Shown piece by piece: positions 37,057 through 49,065 of a DNA stretch of 64,000 bases. This DNA comes from Osmia lignaria lignaria. Its lineage: Eukaryota > Arthropoda > Insecta > Hymenoptera > Megachilidae. The stretch spans positions 6,510,001 through 6,574,000 of the forward strand of contig NC_135037.1 of NCBI RefSeq assembly GCF_051020975.1, given 5' to 3'. Below the pieces are notes generated by a model. It was not told the origin of the DNA, ran no database searches, and saw only the letters and a list, made by a program, of their open reading frames with translations. Numbering within the stretch: the first letter of the stretch is position 1; every line of letters begins with the position of its first letter. The translations under genes and the position numbers were made by a program.

Positions 37057-37156
37057 ATTTTCTTAAGAACATTCGTTCTTCGTTAATTTTTCCTTTTGTT
37101 AATCGTTCACTTTTCAAGTTTCCCAAATTTGAACGCCGAAACATTTTATAATTCTT
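37057..37156. repeat. Duplicated block, copy 2
   Basis: ATTTTCTTAAGAACATTCGT, TTCGTTAATTTTTC, GTTAATCGTTCACTTTT and TTTGAACGCCGAAAC match 36251-36360 with small deletions. The direct repeats enclose the CGGACGGCGG-family element at 36861-37053. Confidence 0.8.
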
Positions 37157-37429
37157 AAATCAAAAATTAACACAAAGATTAATCAATTTATTGTATAAAT
37201 TTATTTTGTGCATATTTATTTTATTCAAAAATTCAAGACTGTCCTCAATTAAAATATTCAATTTCCTAATAGCTGATCGATACCCCAATTCCCACCCCTA
37301 ATCATACACCCATCAATTACCAAATTACCGACTGGAACGAAAGCATTTATATTAATTTCAACCGAACATCTCCCACACGTGACCGCGAGAAAGTAGAGCA
37401 GCTGTTCCTCCCTCGAGGCGGATCTCATC

Positions 37430-37800
37430 CCTTTTGCCACCCTTGCCGAGCGGCGATCTCCATCAGAGACCTCCCGCTACTCGTTGAACACGCTTGGCGG
37501 TCGGCGATGGCGTGCGAACCACGCGAAGATGGGATAATTTCCCGCTCGTGCCGCGTCGTCACGCGATCCGCCGGACTCTCCTTCGCTTTCAGAGGCCGCC
37601 AAAGACATTTGCATACTGCATACGATGCACCGGTTGCCGCCGCGCCATGCCGTTACCACTATAACGCGCGACACCGTCCCACCGTTCAGTTCACGTGCTG
37701 CTCGTGGCCGATCGCGATAGCCGAACCGCTTCTCCGTGTATCCTTGCTCGTTTATCGGCCGGATCTTTTCGTCGGGACACAGAGCTGATAGGCAGCGTTA
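37430..37800. other. GC-rich island
   Basis: CpG-rich, with frames open on both strands (37507-37788 plus, 37477-37674 minus) and a POU-type octamer ATTTGCAT at 37607. There is no recognisable product. It stands out against AT-rich DNA on both sides and could be an enhancer or a promoter. Confidence 0.25.
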
Positions 37801-40800
37801 CGTTTTTCTGCCTAAGAACGTTTCACGCCTTTTCTTTCCCCTTAATCATTCCTTTTCCCTAATTTCATGAACTTAGAAATTGTGATTCATTTGATATTTT
37901 GTCAATTTTTTTTTTCTTAGTTTTATTTTATCGGTGCTTTAATATAAAACGAACAACCGTTCGTCTATTTCGAATTTTCTAACAATATTTTTTTCACAAG
38001 TTAAAAGTAGATATCTATTCAGTTGATAAAGAATCGTTTGTCGCGACTGTTCTTCCGGGTAAGGTCAACGTTCAGTGTTCCTCAGGTTTACTCCTCACTT
38101 TCCAACTGAAACGGAATGCTTCTCAGCAAGAAGTTCCAGCCCGACCGGTTTTCCCTGCTGAACCATTCTAACCGCGAACACTTCAGCTTCTACGGCTCGT
38201 CATCGCGACGACTTTCGATTCCTCTTTACGGAGAATCGGACAGATACGATCTTTTCCTTGAATCTTTTGTATCAAAGGGCCGACAAATTGAATGGAAGTC
38301 GCGGGACAAGGGAGAGAAATTCTACTTTTAATTAGCCGATTAAAAAGGTTTTTCACGTAGATGGTACTATACAACAATTAGATTTGTCTAATGAATAATA
38401 CTGTTTTTTTCTTGAAGTTTGTAATTAATGTAACAGAAAGCTAAACGAACGTTCATGGCTCGCGTAAAAGAAATAATTTGAAAATTTTTATTCTTAATTC
38501 TACCCAAGTGAACTTTATTTCCTTTTTTCAAATAATATTTTCTAGAATCTCATAAAAGTGTAAGATTAAAATTGTCATTTGAGATATTGAACGATTCATT
38601 TGATAGCTCGAACGCTGTATCGATCGAAATGAAAGTTGCAATTTGTATAAAAAGAGAAAGACCGGCAGTTGAGGAACTGACGAGGCAATTAAGCTTCTCC
38701 GAGAAGCAGAAATTCCGCGCGTACCGAAGAGGCCGAGAGAAAAAGCGTACGCTCGGGGACGCGTAAAATAAATTTTACACGGGCATCCGGCAAACGTTAT
38801 CGCGTATTTTATTCGAAGCTTTATCGTTCGGCCATCCGTTAACTTTAAAGAGGAGATTGCCCATCAGAACCGAGCGTTTAAGTCTCTCGCGATCCAACGA
38901 AATTGCCGCTGCAACGATGCTGCTGAGATTTAGAAAAACTACTTCGAGATGTATTAACTCGGTCTGCAGCCATATTTCTTCCTTCATTTTTTTGTTTAAA
39001 TATGTTCGTTTACAGTTTGTTACAATTAAGCCTCTTAAAAATGAAATTGATCAGCTGAAGCAAAATTAATGATGTTATAAACGATATCTTTTTATATTTA
39101 GCTGAAGATATAAAATATTCTCTGTGCATAAATATTTATTTCTAAGAAAATAGACAGGTCAACCTTCGATTTCCAGGGCGAAACGTTCCGCGAAAGTCGC
39201 GCACTTTGACAGGCTCTGTATCGACGATTTTTCTGTCGTCTTGTTCGTTCAGAAGACTGCGATATTCTCGTAGAAATTGCACCGCTTTCCGGGAAAGCAC
39301 TCTCCTCGCGTGGCCGATGACAGTTGTTTCACGGAAATGCACTCGCACGTTCTAGGCGATACGTGTGAACGGTGTTAAAGCGAGACCGAACCGGGTCGAC
39401 GCTGAAAATTGCATTCGCGTTTACGCTCGCTGCCATTCCTGCGTCACCTTTGCTTTAAAAATCACTTCGAACAGAACGACGCGACGCCAGGCGTCGTCTG
39501 AGTGCTCTTTCCGATAATGCTCGGAAAAATAAATAAATAGAGATTGCATTGAAAGTTTGAGATCATTATAAAATAAAATCTACATATTATTTATGGCTTC
39601 AACCATCCCCTTGAGTTTCACCCTCTCACCAAACTTGATATCCAGAACGACGTTTTAAACTGCTTGCATCCGCAACGAAACAATTAAAATAGCTTGGGAA
39701 TTAATGAAATCAATTCTCGTCGCTGTGATATCATCGAAACACGTAGACGTTGAAACGTTGCGAAGCAATTTTGCACGATTTTCGCGAGTCAATTTCCCAG
39801 CTGAATTCTTAATCCGTGAACAGTTTATCCAGAGGATATTCCCGGCGGAACGGACGATTTTTCGCATTCAGATTGCGATACAAAACCGAAGCCCAGCCGA
39901 GGAAACGGGCGGATTCGAGTGATGAACGAATTCGTGCTTCGCAGCTGCAGCTGCGGCGGACGTAAGCGTGATTTATCTCGTTTTGCATACCAATTTCGGC
40001 TGCCTCCGGTTGCCGGCCGTTGGGACTTCCGGTTTTCGTTGGAATAAATTACTTCTGCGTTTTGAGCGGGCGCGCATCGATTCGAAATCGATTTCGCATC
40101 GTCATGCCCGGCTGGAAATCGTGTTTACGTGATTCCTTTTTTTTTTTTTTTTTTTATTTAACTCCCTTGTTGAGATGTGAAAATTCATTTGTAAACTTGT
40201 ACCATTAGAATCTCGTGGGATTTTCTATTTCACAAACAGCCGGTTGATATTCGATTAATAATTAAAAATATTTTTGAAATCTTATTTTCTAATTTTTTTT
40301 AACACTCGAACAAGCCCGAGTAGATGACCAATAAAACCAAGAAACGAGCGAATAAGAAATGGTCTATCTCTTCGAGGCGAGTATCTGTCGGGATTGTCCC
40401 ATTGTTAGTCGCTCGCCTAGAAACACGAAGAGAGGAAAAAATAAAGAAAAATGAACGATTGTTCCTGGAGACCCGTCGTCGTTACATGGTGCCACGATGA
40501 CCCCCGTAGTCCGCGCCCGCGGGACAAGTTTCGTTTATGTTCACCCTTACGTTCTCTAATGAGGAAGCTATAATATTACGCGACGTAAGTAATGGACGGT
40601 CACGATGAACCCCGTTACGACAACGCTTTGCCCTGCAGTGATGGTGGTTAACGGCTAACGATCCACCTTCCTCTTCCTTACTTTCTATTCCTTCTCAACA
40701 GGCTGCTTTTTGTGTACTTGAAAAAGATACAATTTAAGTGTTTTTCTGTATCTTTCTATACTCTTCCTACACTTAAAAATAAATTGCCTCTTAAAATTTT

Positions 40801-41659
40801 TAACTATGCATCCTTGAATGCATGTTAATATAATTACTTGAAAGTTTTTTTAATTTTCTATTATCTCAATTAAATTTTGAAAAGTAAATTGATTTGCATT
40901 TATAAATTTTGTAAAATGATCCAAGCGAACCATTTCTATGAAATGGAAATTTGAAGAAGGGTTGAAATTCAGAAATTGCTCAAAATTATTTTAAAAGCTT
41001 GGAAGAATTTTTATAATTTCTGCATTATTTTAAAGAATCATTATCCTAATTGTAATCGATGAGTGATCTTCGTCTTCCATCGACCTTCCTGTTCCATTAT
41101 CTCAGCAATTTCTGTCAAGGGATTCGCTTCGATTCGTCAGGTTGTATCGACAAGTAAATAGGAGGTGCTGATTACATTGTGGCACGAGATCACGATCGTA
41201 TATCGGAATGGATCGATCGATACTGGTCGCCGTCTGATCGCTGATCATTTCGGACACTTGACTCGTCCACCAGTTACGACACAGATTAGACGGGATAGCT
41301 TGACGCGTGGTCACTCGTTATGGAACGTTTACCTGTTTGTCGAAGATGCCTTCAATCGAGCTGACGAAGGAAACATCTCCATGTGTCAATGTCTACTCAA
41401 CCGTGCCTCGTTGTCTCTCGATCAGTTTGCGTTTGCAATGGATTTAGTCCTTCGGATGGAATGTGTTTTGATTGCTCTCCGAGTCATTAATTCTAATTAC
41501 ATACGTTTTTATTTAGATCTTGATTTTAATTTTCAATTTATTCGTCTCAAATAACGAAGAATAAAAGGTTCAGGGAGAGAATTAAAAAATATAGTAGATA
41601 AATTTCTAATTCAAGTTCTAATTAAATTTCTAATTAAAGTATATTTCCTAATAGACATA
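37801..41659. other. No gene seen
   Basis: Mixed DNA with GC-richer patches at 38040-38330 and 39160-39500 and the poly-T run at 40134. An open plus frame at 41165-41554 (129 codons) has no recognisable domain and no splice context. Confidence 0.5.
40134..40156. repeat. Poly-T run of about 20
   Basis: An uninterrupted T run of roughly 20 follows GATTCC. It could be the poly-A tail of a minus-strand retroposed sequence, but no retroelement body is recognised to its right, and no target duplication was found. Confidence 0.5.
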
Positions 41660-41950
41660 TGCTGGCTCAGAGTTCAGTATTATTTCAAATTATGTTCTGA
41701 TACATGTTTTCAATAAATTAAAATTTTAAAAATCAGAAACATTTGTTTCTTTGAATAAAGATTTGAATTAAAAATAGCGAATAATTTTCAATTTAAAGAT
41801 ATTTTTATTTCGAATAAATTTTTATTTTAAATAAAACTTGATTTTTCTTGTTGTTTCCAAGTAAAAAATTCAATTTTTAATTATTCGAGTAAGTTTTTAT
41901 TTGAGTGCATAATTTATTCCTTGTTCTTTAATATCTCTGATTTCGTCGAA
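41660..41950 (+). repeat. AT-rich dispersed repeat, copy 1 (inverted relative to 48765)
   Basis: Segments such as GTTTTCAATAAATTAAAATT, CAGAAACATTTGTTTCTTTG and AAGATATTTTTATTTCGAAT recur, in the same order, in the reverse complement of 48765-49065. Identity is patchy (indels), but order is kept for nearly 290 bases. There is no coding sequence and no clear termini. It is probably an old non-autonomous element. Confidence 0.65.
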
Positions 41951-42741
41951 ATTTCTGTTAGAAGATTATATCAAATAATACCCATCTTTGTGCTGAATAT
42001 ACCCGCACAAGCATCATAAATATAGAATGAAGTACCTCAGACAATACTACCTCAAAATATCATCTCTAATGAACAGACAATTCTGGCACGCCTCAGACCC
42101 ACCAAACTAACCAAAACCCATCAAACTTCCTCGTACCACTCGATTAAGTCGCAAACACTACACCCCTCTCTTCGAATCGCGCTTCCACAAACTATGTATA
42201 TCAGCAGTCAATTCTCTCGCATCACTCTCCTATTTGCACCTACAAGACCATTGTAATTTCGACATAAGTATCCTTCAAGAGTGAAAACAGGAAATTTTCA
42301 TTCAAATTGAAAATTATTTCATCGAAATGACGTTAAAATAAAAAAGAATCAATGGGAATTAAGAATACTTTTCTTGCACCTGGAAACATCCATTCAACGT
42401 CCCCGTTCGAAAGCGTAACATTGGCCGTAACATTTCGAGCCATTTATTAAGCAGTCGGAGGATGGGTGTGTTTGATGGGGCCAGCATCTTCGTACACCTT
42501 TGCCTTCGTCCGCAGGTATTCAATTCCCGATTCAAGAACGAAACACAACGTCTGGCACTGTGTTTCTTTCTCTGGTCCGTGTAAACGCGTGTCGCCCATG
42601 CTTTATGGCCCGACCGAACGCGTAAACCGGGCCCGTTGACGGTAAAGAAGCCTAACGATATTCCGGGTAATGAATGATACGCGAGATAATGGGCGATGTT
42701 ATCGAACGTCCGACGAGCCTGTTGACGCCTTGCGGTGAGGA

Positions 42742-43135
42742 AAAATTACGACAATTAGGAAGAGAAATTAAAGTATAAAATTAAAACACCTTTCCTTATG
42801 AAAAAGGACAATAATCATTTATCTAAGCTACCATTAATTTAGAAGGACAAAATTATGATAAATAGGAAATGAAATCAAAATGTAAAATTAAAATACCTTT
42901 CCTTTTGAAAAGGAATTAATTTAGAAGAACAAAATTATGATAAATAAGAAAAGAAATGAAAATGTAAAATTAAAATACCTTTGCTTATAAAATAGGGAAA
43001 TAATTATTTATCTAAGCTACTATTAATTTAGAAGAGCAAAATTACGATAAATAGGAAAAAAATGAAAATGTAGAAATTATAATACCTTTTCTTATAAAAT
43101 TATTTATCAAAGCCACCATTAATTTGGAAGGGTTA
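42742..43135. repeat. Four-unit tandem repeat, unit ~80-107 bases
   Basis: Units start at about 42742, 42847, 42929 and 43036 with (A/G)CAAAATTA(T/C)GATAAATAGG or a variant, followed by AAATGTAAAATTAAAATACC and TTTCCTTATGAAAA. The second unit lacks the ATTATTTATCTAAGCTACC block present in the first and third. It is AT-rich and non-coding. Confidence 0.85.
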
Positions 43136-43426
43136 GTAATAATTAATATCTCACCCCAGTTAACTAAAATTCACCCTTCTCAATACAAAAAGCATCAAAT
43201 TGAATTTTTCCCCCTTTCTTAATATTTTACCCCTGTCTGCGTGACCGATGTCCAGGTCCCATCCCTGTCGGGGGAACACAACCCTCCCACCCTGGTCATC
43301 GTAAATCCGTCGGGGAAACAGGAGCTCCCAGGTAACCGTGGACATTGTAATCGTACACCATGGGCGTGAATATAAGCCCGACCAACGCGAACCGCCACGT
43401 CATTTTTCGTCGTTCGCCACGAGCTT

Positions 43427-43696
43427 TTACCCGACGAAGCTTCGGTGATTGATCACCGAGGCTGAGCTCTTAGCGGGTCTGCATTCGCGTGCGCCTGGAT
43501 TTCCGTTCTGACGACAGTTAGGTGCGAACACCAGGCCTTTAACGGTGCTGGAGAAGTTGGCAGCTTGCTTGCTGGCTGCCTTCTGTCGGAGTTGCTTTTT
43601 CGATGGGATTTGCTGGACGGGCTTGTTATTGTTCGACTTACCCGAGACGGCGTTGATGTCGGTGATGCAGCAAGTACCCGGCTGCTTCGGTTTCAC
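43427..43696 (-). other. Unidentified open frame in a GC-rich island
   Basis: The minus strand encodes about 89 codons including PGTCCITDINAVSGKSNNNK and a lysine/alanine-rich middle. The frame runs on upstream without an obvious start, and the upstream DNA (43700-43850) is open in a different frame with cysteine-containing sequence, so a frameshifted pseudogene or an exon is conceivable. The surrounding island (43200-43860) is much more GC- and CpG-rich than its neighbours. The complementary strand is open too (43545-43847). No clear acceptor or donor was found at the edges. I do not recognise a family and cannot claim it is translated. Confidence 0.15.
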
Positions 43697-43860
43697 CGTA
43701 CAGCTTGATGGCTACTCTCACGATTCCTGGAGAAGGTATCGCAGTAAAAAGCGACCGGATTGTTGGTACTGCAACTTCGGACTTTCTTGCCATCCTGCTT
43801 TTGCAGGACTGACCCCTCGAATGGGCGGTCGACCCGTGTCTCGGTGACAAGCGACATTTT

Positions 43861-45399
43861 AGATTAACACTTGCAACATGGCATAAAAATTGAAATCGTA
43901 TTTGCCTGTTTGTTGAATACAGAATTTTATGGTAAAGATGGAAATATTTTCTTTCTGCTTCAGCATATTTTATTCATTAAAATCTTAGTTTTATCTTGAT
44001 TTTCAAATGCACTCTGACTGCACCGCATGCATATTTATAGAAATTATATCTTCCCTTTCTTTGACTTGCGTTCACCTTTAATCTTTTCTGCTTTTATTCA
44101 CCGGTGCCTTTTTAATTTATGAGTAACTTGGATGGCTGTTGCAAATTAAAGCTGAAATGTTTCAGTAAAAAATATGTGCCTTATCGTGTATCTTTTAAAT
44201 GATCATCGTTGAAATAAATTGTGTGCTTTCTACCATTTTGTGACCGTTTATTCCAATGTACTGTGATGAACATTTCATACGCCATTTGATTATGAATAAA
44301 TAATTTTTCCTCAAGAGTTTGTTAATTAATCTTCAAGTATTTTAAATTATAAAATTCTTAGAAATTTTCTGATTCATAAAAACTCATTTGTCCGAAGGCA
44401 AAGAAAAAGCAACTCCCATTTATCTGTAGCAAGGTTTACCTCTTCGCATAAATAAACCGCGTTGCAAAAGGGTTCGTTGTATTTCTTCTTTTTTCTCTCT
44501 TTCATTTTTCGCAAGATTCCACCTGGAAAAACAAATTCTTGCGAAATTCACGCTTCCAGTCCGTAACAGAAGTTCGCGACGCGCCGCGCTGATTTATTTT
44601 CCGCTCGTAAAAGTGCGAATTCCTCGGCTTCCCTTCGCAGTTAGTAAACGAGTAACTCGCAACGAGTGATAGACGAGTTTATCTTGCGGGTTGCGCCGCT
44701 GACATTGGAATATCGCGCATGATCCTGAAACAAGCGATCCCGAAGAGAAATATAGATCCTCCTGCTTCTATTGTCCCTGTAAATTTTTCTCTATGGAAAA
44801 CAAAACGCGGTATAAATAAAAGGAACGAACGAAGTATCATGTTTTCGCGGCGAACCTTTCATTTTTTATTTAGTATATCAGAATTTTATTTTGATCGAAT
44901 AAAGAATGAAATATTTTACTTCAACCCTCGTAATACAATCTACAAATCTTAAGAAGGGGGTTCTTTCGTCCCGAAAGAAGGGGGTTGATAGTTTGCGAGA
45001 AAATTCTTATCGGTAGCCCGAGGGTGCACCATAAAAACGGCCTCTTATCCTTCGCGTAAACGACTATCTGTATCCATAGAATAAATAGGTTTTTCTCTCC
45101 TGAAACTCCCATTAAGAAGGCCAATATTTTCCCGCGCGAGCCTCGCTCGTCGAGTTACCTGAGGGCCATTTTTACCAACGAAATGGTCGTTTTGTACCAA
45201 CCGAGATTTATCTTAATTTATCGCATAAATTTCACGAACTCTATCATTAATCAGTCCCGAGAAATCTCACTCAGAAACGTTCAAAATCGATCGAGTCCTC
45301 CGATCGGCCATCGACGATCACAGAAGACACCCTATTCCCGAACAATCACCCTGATCACCCATTAACGAACCAACACGACAGGGTCACAGTTAACTCGTC
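43861..45399. other. No gene seen; small hairpin
   Basis: A hairpin TTCTTTCG-TCC-CGAAAGAA at 44961-44979 is flanked by direct GAAGGGGGTT repeats. The rest is AT-rich intergenic-like DNA. Confidence 0.55.
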
Positions 45400-46060
45400 C
45401 GGGCAGAAACGAGCGTCGAGGAAATGGTGAACAGAGGCGAGTGTACAGGTGCGACTAGAGGGATACTGGTGCTAAAGTCTCGACACCCTATGGCACCCTC
45501 GTGTCCAGCACACGTGCGCCGTGGTTAGTTGCGTTCGCACGAACGTGCCGGACGAGAATGTGTGCGACACACACGATCATTCCTGTCTGTCGACGAAGCT
45601 GGCAGCCGGCACTTCCCGCGATATATCGGACGATAGGATGGCGAGCCTCTATCTCACCTGAAGGGCTCGGACTCCGCTTCGGCTTCGGCTTCGCCGCGTA
45701 TCTACATGCGCCGCTTAGCGAGGAGTTACGAGCGGCTACCAGTTTCTAGCATCGTACAGGGAGGCTTGCGTGGAAGTTTATGCGGGATGAGGCGCATTGT
45801 TTCAGCCTGACTGTCCGCTTCTGCCTCGAGTCGCGGCAGGCGAGAAAATTAATCGAGCCCGTTCGCTCGACTCGATAACGGTTCGAGAGAGGGAAGGTTT
45901 TCGGCCGCGGCTCTGATTCCTGAAATTTACTCGACGCGCGCGGATATCGAACGTCGATCGGATTTTTTTTTCCCTCTGTTTTTGTTGCATCGCTCCGCCT
46001 CGCTCCAGTTGGCGCAAAGGAAGCGAACGGGAAGTGCTGACGCAAGGGATCCAACTATGG
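45400..46060. other. GC-rich island, possible distal exon or promoter
   Basis: CpG-rich sequence with a TTAGTT initiator-like word at about 45523 on the plus strand and a (CTTCGG)3 run at 45671-45693. Several overlapping frames are open on both strands (for example 45501-45749 plus and 45746-46176 minus), which reflects composition. No splice or translation signal decides between them. Confidence 0.25.
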
Positions 46061-46761
46061 TTTTGGTTAAATTTGAACTGGGATTCTGAAATATTGTAGT
46101 TTTTGTTAAATATTTCATGAAATATTGAACGTCGGTGTAATATCTTTCGGTTCTCGATATACCTGAAAGGTTTCATTGGAATTGATGAGGTGTAACACCG
46201 CGCGGAGTCCTTTTTGAAAGAAACGAGAAAATTCTACATTTTAATTTTCGAAATTGCAAAATAATCAATTTTAAGTAACATACAAATTAGTGAACGGTAA
46301 ATTATTCTAAATTTAATTAATGGAAAATAAGCTGAAATTTATTATCTCCTAGAGTAATTAACGAAGGAAATCCGTTTATTATAGTAATAAATAACATCAA
46401 GATTCCCTCAAGATATTTCTGTAATACAAGTTTTCAAAAACAAGTCTCGTCCGGTAATCAGTCTTACGAGGCTCGTTTAACAAGTTTCATAAGCAACGTA
46501 TACAACTTCCGACAACTTTATACGGGTGTAATTTATACACCCGATAATTCCTTCTATCAGAACAAGAAAAACTATATACTGTTCTGTCTGTCTTGTATCT
46601 TGATGCGTTTATACGCAACAGCAGGATTAGAGTTACAGGTAGCTTCTGCTTTCAGTACCTGCAGCCTCGTTAAGATTCATCTAATCTATTCAAGCATTAA
46701 ATAAAACGCCATACAGGTGGATCGAAAAACTTCTATTTTGAAACATGACATTTTCTAAGCG

Positions 46762-47190
46762 TTGTTACCTCAAGACATTTCACAGTAATTATGTGAATAA
46801 AGAATGTTTGTATATTTATATATATATTTTTTTAATTAAATTCAAATATGAAATGCTGTGATTCTAAAATTGTTCATTTAAAAAATAGTCAGTTTCGTTA
46901 TCTTCTTGTTTCCTTGTGGTATTTTACAATAATTATGTGGATATATTTATATATATTTTTTTTAATTAAATCCAAATATGGAATTCGGCGATTTTTTAAT
47001 TTTTCATTTAAAAACTAAGATAATAATAATAATATCTCATTATCTCCTTGTTTCCTCATGATATTTTACAGTAATTATGCAGATAAAGAATTTTTGTATA
47101 TTCATATTTATATACTATTCTTTTAATTAAATCCAAATATGGAATTCTGCAATTTCAAAATCTTTTACTTTAAAAATAACCAACCTCGTT
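46762..47190. repeat. Three-unit tandem repeat, period ~133-146
   Basis: Each unit runs CGTTA(C/T)CT..., CATTTTACAGTAATTATG-like, GAATAAAGAATTTTTGTATA-like, then TTTTTTAATTAAATCCAAAT and ATGGAATTC. Units 1 to 3 diverge by scattered changes. A short (AAT)n run sits between units 2 and 3 (47011-47025). Confidence 0.85.
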
Positions 47191-48764
47191 ACCTGATTAA
47201 TTAAACCAATAATAGTATTCCCTATAATTTACGAGCAACCATGATTTAATATTACAAAACCCTTGTCCGTGAAAGTGTTAAGAAAGCTAAGCTGGTTAAA
47301 GAGGAAAAGCTACCGTCAACGCCTCCCTCTCTTCCATGATGAATAGCGAAGTTGGTGCAATCTAAAATCGCGTCGATCATTATCCGCGTACACGCCTCTC
47401 GAATTAACTTCGTAAATCAGCTTGAAATACGTTTACTTTTCGCGGCATCGACGAGCATCTCCAACTACCTGGTCGGTTAGTTACGATCCACGTCGTTCTT
47501 GGAGTTACTTGAACGTTGTGGCGAAGGTAAAAAGACCGAAGACCGAGTGCACGGTATTTTACGTCAACCAAATCAGCAGGTGTTCGAGAAGCTAATAACG
47601 GAAGGAATAACGGAGAATAGATATCCACGTGGTTTCACGCTAACATCTGACTGAATAGAATACAATGCATTCAGAAGAACACCTTTTCTCATCATAAATT
47701 AAATTATTTATGAAAATTTACAAAGTTTTAATTTCGATCTTATTAGATTTAAGATTCATAAACTTTCATTCTAGTCATTTAGAAAAAAGAAATTGTTCAT
47801 TTAAATTCAAGTTTCATCAGAGTCGTTAGAGGTTTCTATATAAAGTATCTAAAGATCGGTTGAAAATTTCTAAAAGACTATGAAGATAGGAGGGAGTTGT
47901 TAAATTCACCGAGAAGAAGAATCGCAGTCTTTGGTGGCGCGTAAATAGCAGTTCAGCGACGTTAGGGCGAAAAGAAAGAGAAGATTTCACGGTGTAGCGC
48001 AGTCTACTTGAGTAAGTAATGGGCGGAGAGTGGCTCCGTTCGTCTTCTGCAAAGTGGACGCCGGGGGTAAATGCGTTGAACCACCCCGAGGAGTTCGTTT
48101 CACATCCACAACTTCAAACATACGTCTGGTGTATTAATACTGTTTCTACAGCATCTGCTCAAGTTTAATTGGATTTCTTCGAAACATATCAAATGACAGG
48201 ATATTACTTTTAATAATTAATTTGAAGATCTATAATGTATTTTTGTTAAACTATCATAATTTTCTAACTATCTTCGGTTAGAAAAATATATTCAACAAAG
48301 CTCTAACTTCATTTTCTGCTACAAGTCTTACAGTCGTTTCGGGCTCTTTCATGGAAGCGTAAACGCGATTCCAGCATGCTCGCGAGACGACAACCTCCCA
48401 AAGAAATACGTTTCTTTCCGTAGTCAATGGGGCCACGAAATAAATTCCGTCGAGCGAGTTGCAGGGTATTTTCGTTTGCACAAGGAAACCGCAATAATGC
48501 GACGGGGGTGGCGAATAGGGTGGCTTGCCATTGGAAAATACGGGTGCCACGAAGGGTGGTAAGGCTTTTTGTTCGCGCGTTGCGACGGTCCGCGAAGGAG
48601 AGGCTGGCGAAGCGGGATATAAACTCGAGGGTGAGAAAGTTGTAAGTAAAGCTGAGGGGTAGTTTCCTCGGTTTAACGGCGCGTTCTGATTTCCATTTCG
48701 TTTTTCTGCGCGTTTTGCTGTTATTTCGTAGATAAACCGATCTTGTATCTATAACACTAAACTT
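47191..48764. other. No gene seen
   Basis: Donor-like TTGA|GTAAGTAATG at 48013 and GTT|GTAAGTAAAG at 48643 occur in GC-richer patches, without acceptor partners. Frames at 48278-48645 are open on both strands and unrecognised. Confidence 0.5.
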
Positions 48765-49065
48765 CTTCGGCTAAACCGAAGATATTGAAGAATAAGAAAT
48801 AAATTATTTACTCGAATAAAAACTTATCAGAATAATTAAAATAATAAATAATTAAAAATCGAATTTTATTTGAAATAAAAATGTCTTTAAATGGAAAATT
48901 ATTCGATATTTTCAAACAATTCAGTTTTACTCAAAATTCTTATCAAGAGATCTGTAAATAATTTTTTATTCAAAGAGACAATCGTTTCTGAATTTTAAAT
49001 ATTTTAATTTATTGAAAATATGTATTAGAAAATTATTTGGAATAATGCCCAATTTTGCACTATAG
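48765..49065 (-). repeat. AT-rich dispersed repeat, copy 2
   Basis: This is the inverted partner of 41660-41950. In reverse complement it contains TATTTTCAATAAATTAAAAT, CAGAAACGATTGTCTCTTTG and AAAGACATTTTTATTTCAAA. The left edge has a small palindrome, CTTCGGCTAAACCGAAG (48768-48784), which may mark a terminus. The two copies about 7 kb apart could pair as a long stem in RNA or in single-stranded DNA. Confidence 0.65.

Noticed and set aside
40134..40156. Poly-T run as the tail of a retroelement
   Set aside because: No reverse-transcriptase or SINE-like body and no target duplication could be recognised beside it.
41165..41554. Plus-strand frame of 129 codons
   Set aside because: The tail runs into AT-rich sequence with Phe/Leu/Asp codons from composition. 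No recognisable domain and no splice context.
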